From Girardinichthys multiradiatus (taxonomy: Eukaryota > Chordata > Actinopteri > Cyprinodontiformes > Goodeidae), in the NCBI RefSeq assembly GCF_021462225.1, contig NC_061797.1, positions 1,729,001 through 1,793,000 of the forward strand: a stretch of DNA of 64,000 nucleotides, written 5' to 3'. The notes below the pieces were generated by a model. That model was not told the DNA's origin and did no database searches. It worked only from the letters and a program-made list of their open reading frames with translations. A program made the position numbers and the translations under genes. Positions 42,546 to 55,180 of the stretch are shown piece by piece. Position 1 is the stretch's first letter; each line of letters starts with the position of its first letter.

Positions 42546-45500
42546 ACACAAAACGAGCACCGTTTGCATCGATATTGAAAAAGCTGTTTCGCAAGCCTGA
42601 AAGAATGAATTTTTTGTCCTGTGAACACAAAACGAGCACCGTTTGCGTCGATATTGAAAAAGCTGTTTCACAAGCCTGAAAGAATGAGTTTTTGGTCTGT
42701 AGAACACAAAACGAGCACCGTTTGCATCGATATTGAAAAAGTTTTTTCGCAAGCCTGAAAGAATGAGTTTTTGGTGTGTAGAACACAAAACGAGCACCGT
42801 TTGCGTAGATGTTGAAAAAGCTGTTTCACAAGCCTGAAAGAATGAGTTTTTGGTCCTGCGAACACAAAACGAGCACCGTTTGCGTCGATATTGAAAAAGC
42901 TGTTTCACAAGCCTGAAAGAATGAGTTTTTGGTCCTGCGAACACAAAACGAGCACCGTTTGCGTCGATATTGAAAAAGTTGTTTCGCAAGCCTGAAAGAA
43001 TGAGTTTTTTGTCCTGTGAACACAAAACGAGCACCGTTTGCGTCGATATTGAAAAAGCTGTTTCACAAGCCTGAAAGAATGAGTTTTTGGTCCTGCGAAC
43101 ACAAAACGAGCACTGTTTGCGTCGATATTGAAAAAGCTGTTTCACAAGCCTGAAAGAATGAGTTTTTGGTCCTGCGAACACAAAACGAGCACCGTTTGCG
43201 TCGATATTGAAAAAGTTGTTTCGCAAGCCTGAAATAATGAGTTTTTGGTCTGTAGAACACAAAACGAGCACCGTTTGCGTCGATATTGAAAAAGTTGTTT
43301 CGCAAGCCTGAAAGAATGAGTTTTTGGTGTGTAGAACACAAAACGAGCACCGTTTGCGTCGATATTGAAAAAGCTTTTTCGCAAGCCTGAAAGAATGAGT
43401 TTTTGGTCTGTAGAACACAAAACGAGCACCGTTTGCATCGATATTGAAAAAGTTGTTTCGCAAGCCTAAAAGAATGAGTTTTTGGTCTGTAGAACACAAA
43501 ACGAGCACCGTTTGCATCGATATTGAAAAAGTTGTTTCGCAAGCCTGAAAGAATGAGTTTTTGGTGTGTAGAACACAAAACGAGCACCGTTTGTGTCAAT
43601 ATTGAAAAAGTTGTTTCGCAAGCCTGAAAGAATGAATTTTTTGTCCTGTGAACACAAAACGAGCACCGTTTGCGTCGATATTGAAAAAGCTGTTTCACAA
43701 GCCTGAAAGAATGAGTTTTTGGTCCTGCGAACACAAAACGAGCACCGTTTGCGTCGATATTGAAAAAGCTGTTTCACAAGCCTGAAAGAATGAGTTTTTG
43801 GTCCTGCGAACACAAAACGAGCACCGTTTGCGTCGATATTGAAAAAGCTGTTTCGCAAGCCTGAAAGAATGAGTTTTTGGTTTGTAGAACACAAAACGAG
43901 CACCGTTTGCATCGATATTGAAAAAGTTGTTTCGCAAGCTTGAAAGAATGAGTTTTTGGTGTGTAGAACACAAAACGAGCACCGTTTGCGTCGATATTGA
44001 AAAAGCTGTTTCGCAAGCCTAAAAGAATGAGTTTTTGGTCTGTAGAACACAAAACGAGCACCGTTTGCATCGATATTGAAAAAGTTGTTTCGCAAGCCTG
44101 AAAGAATGAGTTTTTGGTCTGTAGAACACAAAACGAGCACCGTTTGCATCGATATTGAAAAAGTTGTTTCGCAAGCCTAAAAGAATGAGTTTTTGGTGTG
44201 TAGAACACAAAACGAGCACCGTTTGTGTCAATATTGAAAAAGTTGTTTCGCAAGCCTGAAAGAATGAATTTTTTGTCCTGCGAACACAAAACGAGCACTG
44301 TTTGCGTCGATATTGAAAAAGCTGTTTCACAAGCCTGAAAGAATGAGTTTTTGGTCCTGCGAACACAAAACGAGCACCGTTTGCGTCGATATTGAAAAAG
44401 CTGTTTCGCAAGCCTGAAAGAATGAGTTTTTGGTTTGTAGAACACAAAACGAGCACCGTTTGCATCGATATTGAAAAAGTTGTTTCGCAAGCCTTAAAAG
44501 AATGAGTTTTTGGTGTGTAGAACACAAAACGAGCACCGTTTGCGTCGATATTGAAAAAGCTGTTTCGCAAGCCTGAAAGAATGAGTTTTTGGTCTGTAGA
44601 ACACAAAACGAGCACCGTTTGCATCGATATTGAAAAAGTTGTTTCGCAAGCCTGAAAGAATGAGTTTTTGGTCTGTAGAACACAAAACGAGCACCGTTTG
44701 CATCGATATTGAAAAAGTTGTTTCGCAAGCCTAAAGAATGAGTTTTTGGTCTGTAGAACACAAAACGAGCACCGTTTGCATCGATATTGAAAAAGTTGTT
44801 TCGCAAGCCTGAAAGAATGAGTTTTTGGTGTGTAGAACACAAAACGAGCACCGTTTGCGTCGATATTGAAAAAGTTGTTTCGCAAGCCTGAAAGAATGAG
44901 TTTTTGGTGTGTAGAACACAAAACGAGCACCGTTTCTGCTCGATATTGAAAAAGTTGTTTCGCAAGCCTGACAGAATGAATTTTTCGGTGTGTAGAACAC
45001 AAAACGAGCACCGTTTGTGTCAATATTGAAAAAGTTGTTTCGCAAGCCTGAAAGAATGAGTTTTTGGTGTGTAGAACACAAAACGAGCACCGTTTGCGTA
45101 GATGTTGAAAAAGCTGTTTCACAAGCCTGAAAGAATTAGTTTTTGGTCCTGCGAACACAAAACGAGCACCGTTTGCGTCGATATTGAAAAAGCTGTTTCG
45201 CAAGCCTGAAAGAATGAGTTTTTGGTCCTGCGAACACAAAACGAGCACCGTTTGCGTCGATATTGAAAAAGCTGTTTCGCAAGCCTGAAAGAATGAGTTT
45301 TTTGGTCCTGTGAACACAAAACGAGCACCGTTTGCGTCGATATTGAAAAAGCTGTTTCACAAGCCTGAAAGAATGAGTTTTTGGTCCTGCGAACACAAAA
45401 CGAGCACCGTTTGCGTCGATATTGAAAAAGCTGTTTCGCAAGCCTGAAAGAATGAGTTTTTTGTCCTGTGAACACAAAACGAGCACCGTTTGCGTCGATA

Positions 45501-48500
45501 TTGAAAAAGCTGTTTCGCAAGCCTGAAAGAATGAGTTTTTGGTCCTGCGAACACAAAACGAGCACTGTTTGCGTCGATATTGAAAAAGCTGTTTCACAAG
45601 CCTGAAAGAATGAGTTTTTGGTCCTGCGAACACAAAACGAGCACCGTTTGCGTCGATATTGAAAAAGTTGTTTCGCAAGCCTGAAATAATGAGTTTTTGG
45701 TCTGTAGAACACAAAACGAGCACCGTTTGCATCGATATTGAAAAAGTTGTTTCGCAAGCCTGAAAGAATGAGTTTTTGGTGTGTAGAACACAAAACGAGC
45801 ACCGTTTGCGTCGATATTGAAAAAGCTTTTTCGCAAGCCTGAAAGAATGAGTTTTTGGTCTGTAGAACACAAAACGAGCACCGTTTGCATCGATATTGAA
45901 AAAGTTGTTTCGCAAGCCTAAAAGAATGAGTTTTTGGTCTGTAGAACACAAAACGAGCACCGTTTGCATCGATATTGAAAAAGTTGTTTCGCAAGCCTGA
46001 AAGAATGAGTTTTTGGTGTGTAGAACACAAAACGAGCACCGTTTGTGTCAATATTGAAAAAGTTGTTTCGCAAGCCTGAAAGAATGAATTTTTTGTCCTG
46101 TGAACACAAAACGAGCACCGTTTGCGTCGATATTGAAAAAGCTGTTTCACAAGCCTGACAGAATAAGTTTTTGGTCCTGCGAACACAAAACGAGCACCGT
46201 TTGCGTCGATATTGAAAAAGCTGTTTCACAAGCCTGAAAGAATGAGTTTTTGGTCCTGCGAACACAAAACGAGCACCGTTTGCGTCAATATTGAAAAAGC
46301 TGCTTCGCAAGCCTGAAAGAATGAGTTTTTGGTCTGTAGAACACAAAACGAGCACCGTTTGCATCGATATTGAAAAAGTTGTTTCGCAAGCTTGAAAGAA
46401 TGAGTTTTTGGTGTGTAGAACACAAAACGCGCACCGTTTGCGTCGATATTGAAAAAGTTGTTTCGCAAGCCTAAAAGAATGAGTTTTTGGTCTGTAGAAC
46501 ACAAAACGAGCACCGTTTGCATCGATATTGAAAAAGTTGTTTCGCAAGCCTGAAAGAATGAGTTTTTGGTCTGTAGAACACAAAACGAGCACCGTTTGCA
46601 TCGATATTGAAAAAGTTGTTTCGCAAGCCTGAAAGAATGAGTTTTTGGTGTGTAGAACACAAAACGAGCACCGTTTGTGTCAATATTGAAAAAGTTGTTT
46701 CGCAAGCCTGAAAGAATGAATTTTTTGTCCTGTGAACACAAAACGAGCACCGTTTGCGTCGATATTGAAAAAGCTGTTTCACAAGCCTGAAAGAATGAGT
46801 TTTTGGTCCTGCGAACACAAAACGAGCACCGTTTGCATCGATATTGAAAAAGCTGTTTCGCAAGCCTGAAAGAATGAGTTTTTGGTTTGTAGAACACAAA
46901 ACGAGCACCGTTTGCATCGATATTGAAAAAGTTGTTTCGCAAGCCTGAAAGAATGAGTTTTTGGTGTGTAGAACACAAAACGAGCACCGTTTGCGTCGAT
47001 ATTGAAAAAGCTGTTTCGCAAGCCTGAAAGAATGAGTTTTTGGTCTGTAGAACACAAAACGAGCACCGTTTGCATCGATATTGAAAAAGTTGTTTCGCAA
47101 GCCTGAAAGAATGAGTTTTTGGTCTGTAGAACACAAAACGAGCACCGTTTGCATCGATATTGAAAAAGTTGTTTCGCAAGCCTGAAAGAATGAGTTTTTG
47201 GTCTGTAGAACACAAAACGAGCACCGTTTGCATCGATATTGAAAAAGTTGTTTCGCAAGCCTGAAAGAATGAGTTTTTGGTGTGTAGAACACAAAACGAG
47301 CACCGTTTGCGTCGATATTGAAAAAGTTGTTTCGCAAGCCTGAAAGAATGAGTTTTTGGTGTGTAGAACACAAAACGAGCACCGTTTCTGTCGATATTGA
47401 AAAAGTTGTTTCGCAAGCCTGACAGAATGAATTTTCGGTGTGTAGAACACAAAACGAGCACCGTTTGCGTCGATATTGAAAAAGTTGTTTCGCAAGCCTG
47501 AAAGAATGAGTTTTTGGTGTGTAGAACACAAAACGAGCACCGTTTGCATCGATATTGAAAAAGTTGTTTCGCAAGCCTGAAAGAATGAAGTTTTTGGTCC
47601 TGCGAACACAAAACGAGCACCGTTTGCGTCGATATTGAAAAAGCTGTTTCAGCAAGCCTGAAAGAATGAGTTTTTGGTCTGTAGAACACAAAACGAGCAC
47701 CGTTTGCATCGATATTGAAAAAGTTGTTTCGCAAGCTTGAAAGAATGAGTTTTTGGTGTGTAGAACACAAAACGAGCACCGTTTGCGTCGATATTGAAAA
47801 AGCTGTTTCACAAGCCTGAAAGAATGAGTTTTTGGTCCTGCGAACACAAAACGAGCACCGTTTGCGTCGATATTGAAAAAGCTGTTTCACAAGCCTGAAA
47901 GAATGAGTTTTTGGTCCTGCGAACACAAAACGAGCACCGTTTGCGTCGATATTGAAAAAGTTGTTTCGCAAGCCTGAAAGAATGAGTTTTTGGTCTGTAG
48001 AACACAAAACGAGCACCGTTTGCATCGATATTGAAAAAGTTGTTTCGCAAGCCTAAAAGAATGAGTTTTTGGTCTGTAGAACACAAAACGAGCACCATTT
48101 CCATCGATATTGAAAAAGTTGTTTCGCAAGCCTGAAAGAATGAGTTTTTGGTGTGTAGAACACAAAACGAGCACCGTTTGCGTCGATATTGAAAAAGTTG
48201 TTTCGCAAGCCTGAAAGAATGAGTTTTTGGTGTGTAGAACACAAAACGAGCACCGTTTCTGTCGATATTGAAAAAGCTTTTTCGCAAGCCTGAAAGAATG
48301 AGTTTTTGGTCTGTAGAACACAAAACGAGCACCGTTTGCATCGATATTGAAAAAGTTGTTTCGCAAGCCTGAAAGAATGAGTTTTTGGTCTGTAGAACAC
48401 AAAACGAGCACCGTTTGCATCGATATTGAAAAAGTTGTTTCGCAAGCCTGAAAGAATGAGTTTTTGGTGTGTAGAACACAAAACGAGCACCGTTTGCATC

Positions 48501-51500
48501 GATATTGAAAAAGTTGTTTCGCAAGCCTGAAAGAATGAGTTTTTGGTCCTGCGAACACAAAACGAGCACCGTTTGCGTCGATATTGAAAAAGCTGTTTCG
48601 CAAGCCTGAAAGAATGAGTTTTTGGTCTGTCGAACACAAAACGAGCACCGTTTGCGTCGATATTGAAAAAGCTGTTTCGCAAGCCTGAAAGAATGAGTTT
48701 TTGGTCCTGCGAACACAAAACGAGCACCGTTTGCGTCGATATTGAAAAAGCTGTTTCGCAAGCCTGAAAGAATGAGTTTTTGGTTTGTAGAACACAAAAC
48801 GAGCACCGTTTGCATCGATATTGAAAAAGTTGTTTCGCAAGCCTGAAAGAATGAGTTTTTGGTGTGTAGAACACAAAACGAGCACCGTTTGCGTCGATAT
48901 TGAAAAAGCTGTTTCGCAAGCCTGAAAGAATGAGTTTTTGGTGTGTAGAACACAAAACGAGCACCGTTTGCATCGATATTGAAAAAGTTGTTTCGCAAGC
49001 CTGAAAGAATGAGTTTTTGGTCTGTAGAACACAAAACGAGCACCGTTTGCATCGATATTGAAAAAGTTGTTTCGCAAGCCTGAAAGAATGAGTTTTTGGT
49101 CTGTAGAACACAAAACGAGCACCGTTTGCATCGATATTGAAAAAGTTGTTTCGCAAGCCTGAAAGAATGAGTTTTTGGTGTGTAGAACACAAAACGAGCA
49201 CCGTTTGCGTCGATATTGAAAAAGTTGTTCGCAAGCCTGAAAGAATGAGTTTTTGGTCCTGCGAACACAAAACGAGCACCGTTTGCGTCGATATTGAAAA
49301 AGCTGTTTCGCAAGCCTGAAAGAATGAGTTTTTGGTCCTGCGAACACAAAACGAGCACCGTTTGCGTCGATATTGAAAAAGGTGTTTCACAAGCCTGAAA
49401 GAATGAGTTTTTGGTCCTGCGAACACAAAACGAGCACCGTTTGCGTCGATATTGAAAAAGCTGTTTCGCAAGCCTGAAAGAATGAGTTTTTGGTTTGTAG
49501 AACACAAAACGAGCACCGTTTGCATCGATATTGAAAAAGCTGTTTCGCAAGCCTTGAAAGAATGAGTTTTTGGTGTGTAGAACACAAAACGAGCACCGTT
49601 TGCGTCGATATTGAAAAAGCTGTTTCGCAAGCCTGAAAGAATGAGTTTTTGGTGTGTAGAACACAAAACGAGCACCGTTTGCATCGATATTGAAAAAGTT
49701 GTTTCGCAAGCCTGAAAGAATGAGTTTTTGGTCTGTAGAACACAAAACGAGCACCGTTTGCATCGATATTGAAAAAGTTGTTTCGCAAGCCTGAAAGAAT
49801 GAGTTTTTGGTGTGTAGAACACAAAACGAGCACCGTTTGCGTCGATATTGAAAAAGTTGTTTCGCAAGCCTGAAAGAATGAGTTTTTGGTCCCGCGAACA
49901 CAAAACGAGCACCTGTTTGCGTCGATATTGAAAAAGCTGTTTCACAAGCCTGAAAGAATGAGTTTTTGGTCCTGCGAACACAAAACGAGCACCGTTTGCG
50001 TCGATATTGAAAAAGCTGTTTCGCAAGCCTGAAAGAATGAGTTTTTGGTTTGAAGAACACAAAACGAGCACCGTTTGCATCGATATTGAAAAAGTTGTTT
50101 CGAAAGCCTGAAAGAATGAGTTTTTGGTGTGTAGAACACAAAACGAGCACCGTTTGCGTCGATATTGAAAAAGCTGTTTCGCAAGCCTGAAAGAATGAGT
50201 TTTTGGTCTGTAGAACACAAAACGAGCACCGTTTGCATCGATATTGAAAAAGTTGTTTCGCAAGCCTGAAAGAATGAGTTTTTGGTGTGTAGAACACAAA
50301 ACGAGCACCGTTTGCGTCGATATTGAAAAAGTTGTTTCGCAAGCCTGAAAGAATGAGTTTTTGGTGTGTAGAACACAAAACGAGCACCGTTTCTGTCGAT
50401 ATTGAAAAAGCTTTTTCGCAAGCCTGAAAGAATGAGTTTTTGGTCTGTAGAACACAAAACGAGCACCGTTTGCATCGATATTGAAAAAGTTGTTTCGCAA
50501 GCCTGAAGAATGAGTTTTTGGTCTGTAGAACACAAAACGAGCACCGTTTGCATCGATATTGAAAAAGTTGTTTCGCAAGCCTGAAAGAATGAGTTTTTGG
50601 TGTGTAGAACACAAAACGAGCACCGTTTGTGTCAATATTGAAAAAGTTGTTTCGCAAGCCTGAAAGAATGAATTTTTTGTCCTGCGAACACAAAACGAGC
50701 ACCGTTTGCGTCGATATTGAAAAAGCTGTTTCACAAGCCTGACAGAATGAGTTTTTGGTCCTGCGAACACAAAACGAGCACCGTTTGCGTCGATATTGAA
50801 AAAGCTGTTTCACAAGCCTGAAAGAATGAGTTTTTGGTCCTGCGAACACAAAACGAGCACCGTTTGCGTCGATATTGAAAAAGCTGTTTCGCAAGCCTGA
50901 AAGAATGAGTTTTTGGTTTGTAGAACACAAAACGAGCACCGTTTGCATCGATATTGAAAAAGTTGTTTCGCAAGCTTGAAAGAATGAGTTTTTGGTGTGT
51001 AGAACACAAAACGAGCACCGTTTGCGTCGATATTGAAAAAGCTGTTTCGCAAGCCTGAAAGAATGAGTTTTTGGTGTGTAGAACACAAAACGAGCACCGT
51101 TTGCATCGATATTGAAAAAGTTGTTTCGCAAGCCTGAAAGAATGAGTTTTTGGTCTGTAGAACACAAAACGAGCACCGTTTGCATCGATATTGAAAAAGT
51201 TGTTTCGCAAGCCTGAAAGAATGAGTTTTTGGTCTGTAGAACACAAAACGAGCACCGTTTGCATCGATATTGAAAAAGTTGTTTCGCAAGCCTGAAAGAA
51301 TGAGTTTTTGGTGTGTAGAACACAAAACGAGCACCGTTTGTGTCGATATTGAAAAAGTTGTTTCGCAAGCCTGAAAGAATGAGTTTTTGGTCCTGCGAAC
51401 ACAAAACGAGCACCGTTTGCGTCGATATTGAAAAAGCTGTTTCGCAAGCCTGAAAGAATGAGTTTTTGGTCCCGCGAACACAAAACGAGCACCGTTTGCG

Positions 51501-54500
51501 TCGATATTGAAAAAGCTGTTTCGCAAGCCTGAAAGAATGAGTTTTTGGTCCCGCGAACACAAAACGAGCACCGTTGTCATCGATATTGAAAAAGTTGTTT
51601 CGCAAGCCTGAAAGAATGAGTTTTTGGTTTGTAGAACACAAAACGAGCACCGTTTGCATCGATATTGAAAAAGTTGTTTCGCAAGCCTGAAAGAATGAGT
51701 TTTTGGTGTGTAGAACACAAAACGAGCACCGTTTGCGTCGATATTGAAAAAGCTGTTTCGCAAGCCTGAAAGAATGAGTTTTTGGTGTGTAGAACACAAA
51801 ACGAGCACCGTTTGCATCGATATTGAAAAAGTTGTTTCGCAAGCCTGAAAGAATGAGTTTTTGGTCTGTAGAACACAAAACGAGCACCGTTTGCATCGAT
51901 ATTGAAAAAGTTGTTTCGCAAGCCTGAAAGAATGAGTTTTTGGTGTGTAGAACACAAAACGAGCACCGTTTGCATCGATATTGAAAAAGTTGTTTCGCAA
52001 GCCTGAAAGAATGAGTTTTTGGTCCTGCGAACACAAAACGAGCACCGTTTGCGTCGATATTGAAAAAGCTGTTTCGCAAGCCTGAAAGAATGAGTTTTTG
52101 GTCCCGCGAACACAAAACGAGCACCGTTTGCAATGATATTGAAAAAGCTGTTTCGCAAGCCTGAAAGAATGAGTTTTTGGTTTGAAGAACACAAAACGAG
52201 CACCGTTTGCATCGATATTGAAAAAGTTGTTTCGCAAGCCTGAAAGAATGAGTTTTTGGTGTGTAGAACACAAAACGAGCACCGTTTGCGTCGATATTGA
52301 AAAAGCTGTTTCGCAAGCCTGAAAGAATGAGTTTTTGGTCTTTAGAACACAAAACGAGCACCGTTTGCATCGATATTGAAAAAGTTGTTTCGCAAGCCTG
52401 AAAGAATGAGTTTTTGGTCTGTAGAACACAAAACGAGCACCGTTTGCATCGATATTGAAAAAGTTGTTTCGCAAGCCTGAAAGAATGAGTTTTTGGTCTG
52501 TAGAACACAAAACGAGCACCGTTTGCATCGATATTGAAAAAGTTGTTTCGCAAGCCTGAAAGAATGAGTTTTTGGTGTGTAGAACACAAAACGAGCACCG
52601 TTTGCAGTCGATATTGAAAAAGTTGTTTCGCAAGCCTGAAAGAATGAGTTTTTGGTGTGTAGAACACAAAACGAGCACCGTTTGCATCGATATTGAAAAA
52701 GTTGTTTCGCAAGCCTGAAAGAATGAGTTTTTGGTGTGTAGAACACAAAACGAGCACCGTTTGCAGTCGATATTGAAAAAGTTGTTTCGCAAGCCTGAAA
52801 GAATGAGTTTTTGGTGTGTAGAACACAAAACGAGCACCGTTTGCATCGATATTGAAAAAGTTGTTTCGCAAGCCTGAAAGAATGAGTTTTTGGTCCTGCG
52901 AACACAAAACGAGCACCGTTTGCATCGATATTGAAAAAGTTGTTTCGCAAGCCTGAAAGAATGAGTTTTTGGTCTGTAGAACACAAAACGAGCACCGTTT
53001 GCATCGATATTGAAAAAGCTGTTTCGCAAGCCTGAAAGAATGAGTTTTTGGTCCTGCGAACACAAAACGAGCACCGTTTGCATCGATATTGAAAAAGTTG
53101 TTTCGCAAGCCTGAAAGAATGAGTTTTTGGTCTGTAGAACACAAAACGAGCACCGTTTGCATCGATATTGAAAAAGTTGTTTCGCAAGCCTGAAAGAATG
53201 AGTTTTTGGTCTGTAGAACACAAAACGAGCACCGTTTGCATCGATATTGAAAAAGCTGTTTCGCAAGCCTGAAAGAATGAGTTTTGGTCTGTAGAACACA
53301 AAACGAGCACCGTTTGCATCGATATTGAAAAAGTTGTTTCGCAAGCCTGAAAGAATGAGTTTTTGGTGTGTAGAACACAAAACGAGCACCGTTTGCATCG
53401 ATATTGAAAAAGTTGTTTCGCAAGCCTGAAAGAATGAGTTTTTGGTCCTGTAGAACACAAAACGAGCACCGTTTGCATCGATATTGAAAAAGCTGTTTCG
53501 CAAGCCTGAAAGAATGAGTTTTTGGTCCTGTAGAACACAAAACGAGCACCGTTTGCAGTCGATATTGAAAAAGCTGTTTCAGCAAGCCTGAAAGAATGAG
53601 TTTTTGGTCCTGCGAACACAAAACGAGCACCGTTTGCGTCGATATTGAAAAAGCTGTTTCGCAAGCCTGAAAGAATGAGTTTTTGGTCCTGTAGAACACA
53701 AAACGAGCACCGTTTGCTGTCGATATTGAAAAAGTTGTTTCGCAAGCCTGAAAGAATGAGTTTTTGGTCTGTAGAACACAAAACGAGCACCGTTTGCATC
53801 GATATTGAAAAAGTTGTTTCGCAAGCCTGAAAGAATGAGTTTTTGGTCTGTAGAACACAAAACGAGCACCGTTTGCATCGATATTGAAAAAGTTGTTTCG
53901 CAAGCCTGAAAGAATGAGTTTTTGGTGTGTAGAACACAAAACGAGCACCGTTTGCGTCGATATTGAAAAAGCTGTTTCACAAGCCTGAAAGAATGAGTTT
54001 TTGGTCCTGCGAACACAAAACGAGCACCGTTTGCGTCGATATTGAAAAAGCTGTTTCGCAAGCCTGAAAGAATGAGTTTTTGGTTTGTAGAACACAAAAC
54101 GAGCACCGTTTGCATCGATATTGAAAAAGTTGTTTCGCAAGCCTGAAAGAATGAGTTTTTGGTGTGTAGAACACAAAACGAGCACCGTTTGCGTCGATAT
54201 TGAAAAAGCTGTTTCGCAAGCCTGAAAGAATGAGTTTTTGGTCCTGCGAACACAAAACGAGCACCGTTTGCGTCGATATTGAAAAAGCTGTTTCGCAAGC
54301 CTGAAAGAATGAGTTTTTGGTCCTGCGAACACAAAACGAGCACCGTTTGCGTCGATATTGAAAAAGTTGTTTCGCAAGCCTGAAAGAATGAGTTTTTGGT
54401 CCTGCGAACACAAAACGAGCACCGTTTGCGTCGATATTGAAAAAGTTGTTTCGCAAGCCTGAAAGAATGAGTTTTTGGTCTGTAGAACACAAAACGAGCA

Positions 54501-55180
54501 CCGTTTGCATCGATATTGAAAAAGTTGTTTCGCAAGCCTAAAGAATGAGTTTTTGGTCTGTAGAACACAAAACGAGCACCGTTTGCATCGATATTGAAAA
54601 AGTTGTTTCGCAAGCCTGAAAGAATGAGTTTTTGGTGTGTAGAACACAAAACGAGCACCGTTTGCGTCGATATTGAAAAAGCTGTTTCAGCAAGCCTGAA
54701 AGAATGAGTTTTTGGTCCCGCGAACACAAAACGAGCACCGTTTGCGTCGATATTGAAAAAGCTGTTTCAGCAAGCCTGAAAGAATGAGTTTTTGGTTTGT
54801 AGAACACAAAACGAGCACCGTTTGCATCGATATTGAAAAAGTTGTTTCGCAAGCCTGAAAGAATGAGTTTTTGGTGTGTAGAACACAAAACGAGCACCGT
54901 TTGCATCGATATTGAAAAAGCTGTTTCGCAAGCCTGAAAGAATGAGTTTTTGGTCCCGCGAACACAAAACGAGCACCGTTTGCATCGATATTGAAAAAGT
55001 GTTTCGCAAGCCTGAAAGAATGAGTTTTTGGTGTGTAGAACACAAAACGAGCACCGTTTGCATCGATATTGAAAAAGCTGTTTCGCAAGCCTGAAAGAAT
55101 GAGTTTTTGGTCTGTAGAACACAAAACGAGCACCGTTTGCATCGATATTGAAAAAGCTGCTTTCGCAAGCCTGAAAGAAT
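42546..55180 (+). repeat. satellite subfamily domain 1
   Basis: Monomers with GTTGTTTCG or GCTGTTTC(A/G) and junctions CCTGC, CTGTA, GTGTA or TTGTA. It contains a higher-order duplication at a 2,452-base offset (about 31 monomers), marked by rare variants. Confidence 0.85.
47808..54647 (-). other. giant stop-free frame in satellite (2,279 codons)
   Basis: An example of several minus-strand open frames in the array. Others are 57,436-63,981 (2,181 codons, across the gap), 57,500-63,913 (2,137), 54,687-58,691 (1,334) and 60,963-63,992 (1,009). The translation repeats every 79 residues because three monomers equal 237 bases. The overlapping frames are all open, so the openness follows from the monomer lacking stops in three minus frames. 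Not supported as a gene. Confidence 0.15.
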
